A stretch of DNA of 12,326 nucleotides from Myxococcota bacterium (lineage in GTDB: Bacteria; Myxococcota_A; UBA9160; PR03): positions 1-12,326 of the forward strand of contig JASJBO010000270.1 of the NCBI GenBank assembly GCA_030066475.1, written 5' to 3'. Position numbers and translations under genes: made by a program. How positions within the stretch are numbered: the stretch's first letter is position 1; each line of letters starts with the position of its first letter. Shown one piece after another: positions 10,843 through 12,326 of this stretch. The notes under the pieces are model-generated. The model had not been told where the DNA came from. It saw only the letters and a program-made list of their open reading frames with translations, and searched no databases.

Positions 10843-12326
<1,484 letters not shown>

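Overview
The window is very GC-rich, almost fully coding bacterial DNA. The operon order (b', b, delta, alpha, gamma, beta, epsilon without the a and c subunits), signal-peptide-like N-termini on both b subunits, and a gene resembling a myxobacterial family of unknown function (MXAN_5187 C-terminal type) suggest a member of the former Deltaproteobacteria or a relative (Myxococcota, Desulfobacterota, Binatota). That placement is inference; no marker here fixes it.

Layout. Positions 41-6165 (+) carry an F-type ATP synthase operon, atpF'-atpF-atpH-atpA-atpG-atpD-atpC, with overlaps or gaps of 2-18 bp except for a 193-bp gap between gamma and beta. A membrane-anchored HEAT-repeat protein (6169-6840, +) follows epsilon after 3 bp. 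Positions 6991-7566 (-) hold the protein of unknown function, divergent from a NagA-type amidohydrolase (7617-8798, +). A DEAD/DEAH-box helicase (8993-10669), bioD (10843-11514) and the 3' part of bioF (11496 to the right edge) lie on the minus strand, transcribed as bioF-bioD-helicase.

How the genes work together. The seven atp products supply F1 (alpha3 beta3 gamma delta epsilon) and a heterodimeric b/b' peripheral stalk; the membrane a and c subunits must be encoded elsewhere. BioF and BioD are steps of biotin synthesis. The HEAT protein, the amidohydrolase and the helicase have no demonstrated link to these pathways.

The main unexpected signal is a family of short intergenic elements: five clear copies and one decayed copy in three intergenic gaps (4189-4290, 6839-6875, 8795-8969). 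All share a 33-bp core. Its two sequence variants differ at only four positions, and those four form two compensatory base-pair changes in a predicted hairpin with a GAA triloop and a tandem G.A mismatch of the Py-G-A-Pu type. Only one strand would form this structure well. This looks like a REP-like, single-strand-structured repeat family that I cannot match to a named one.
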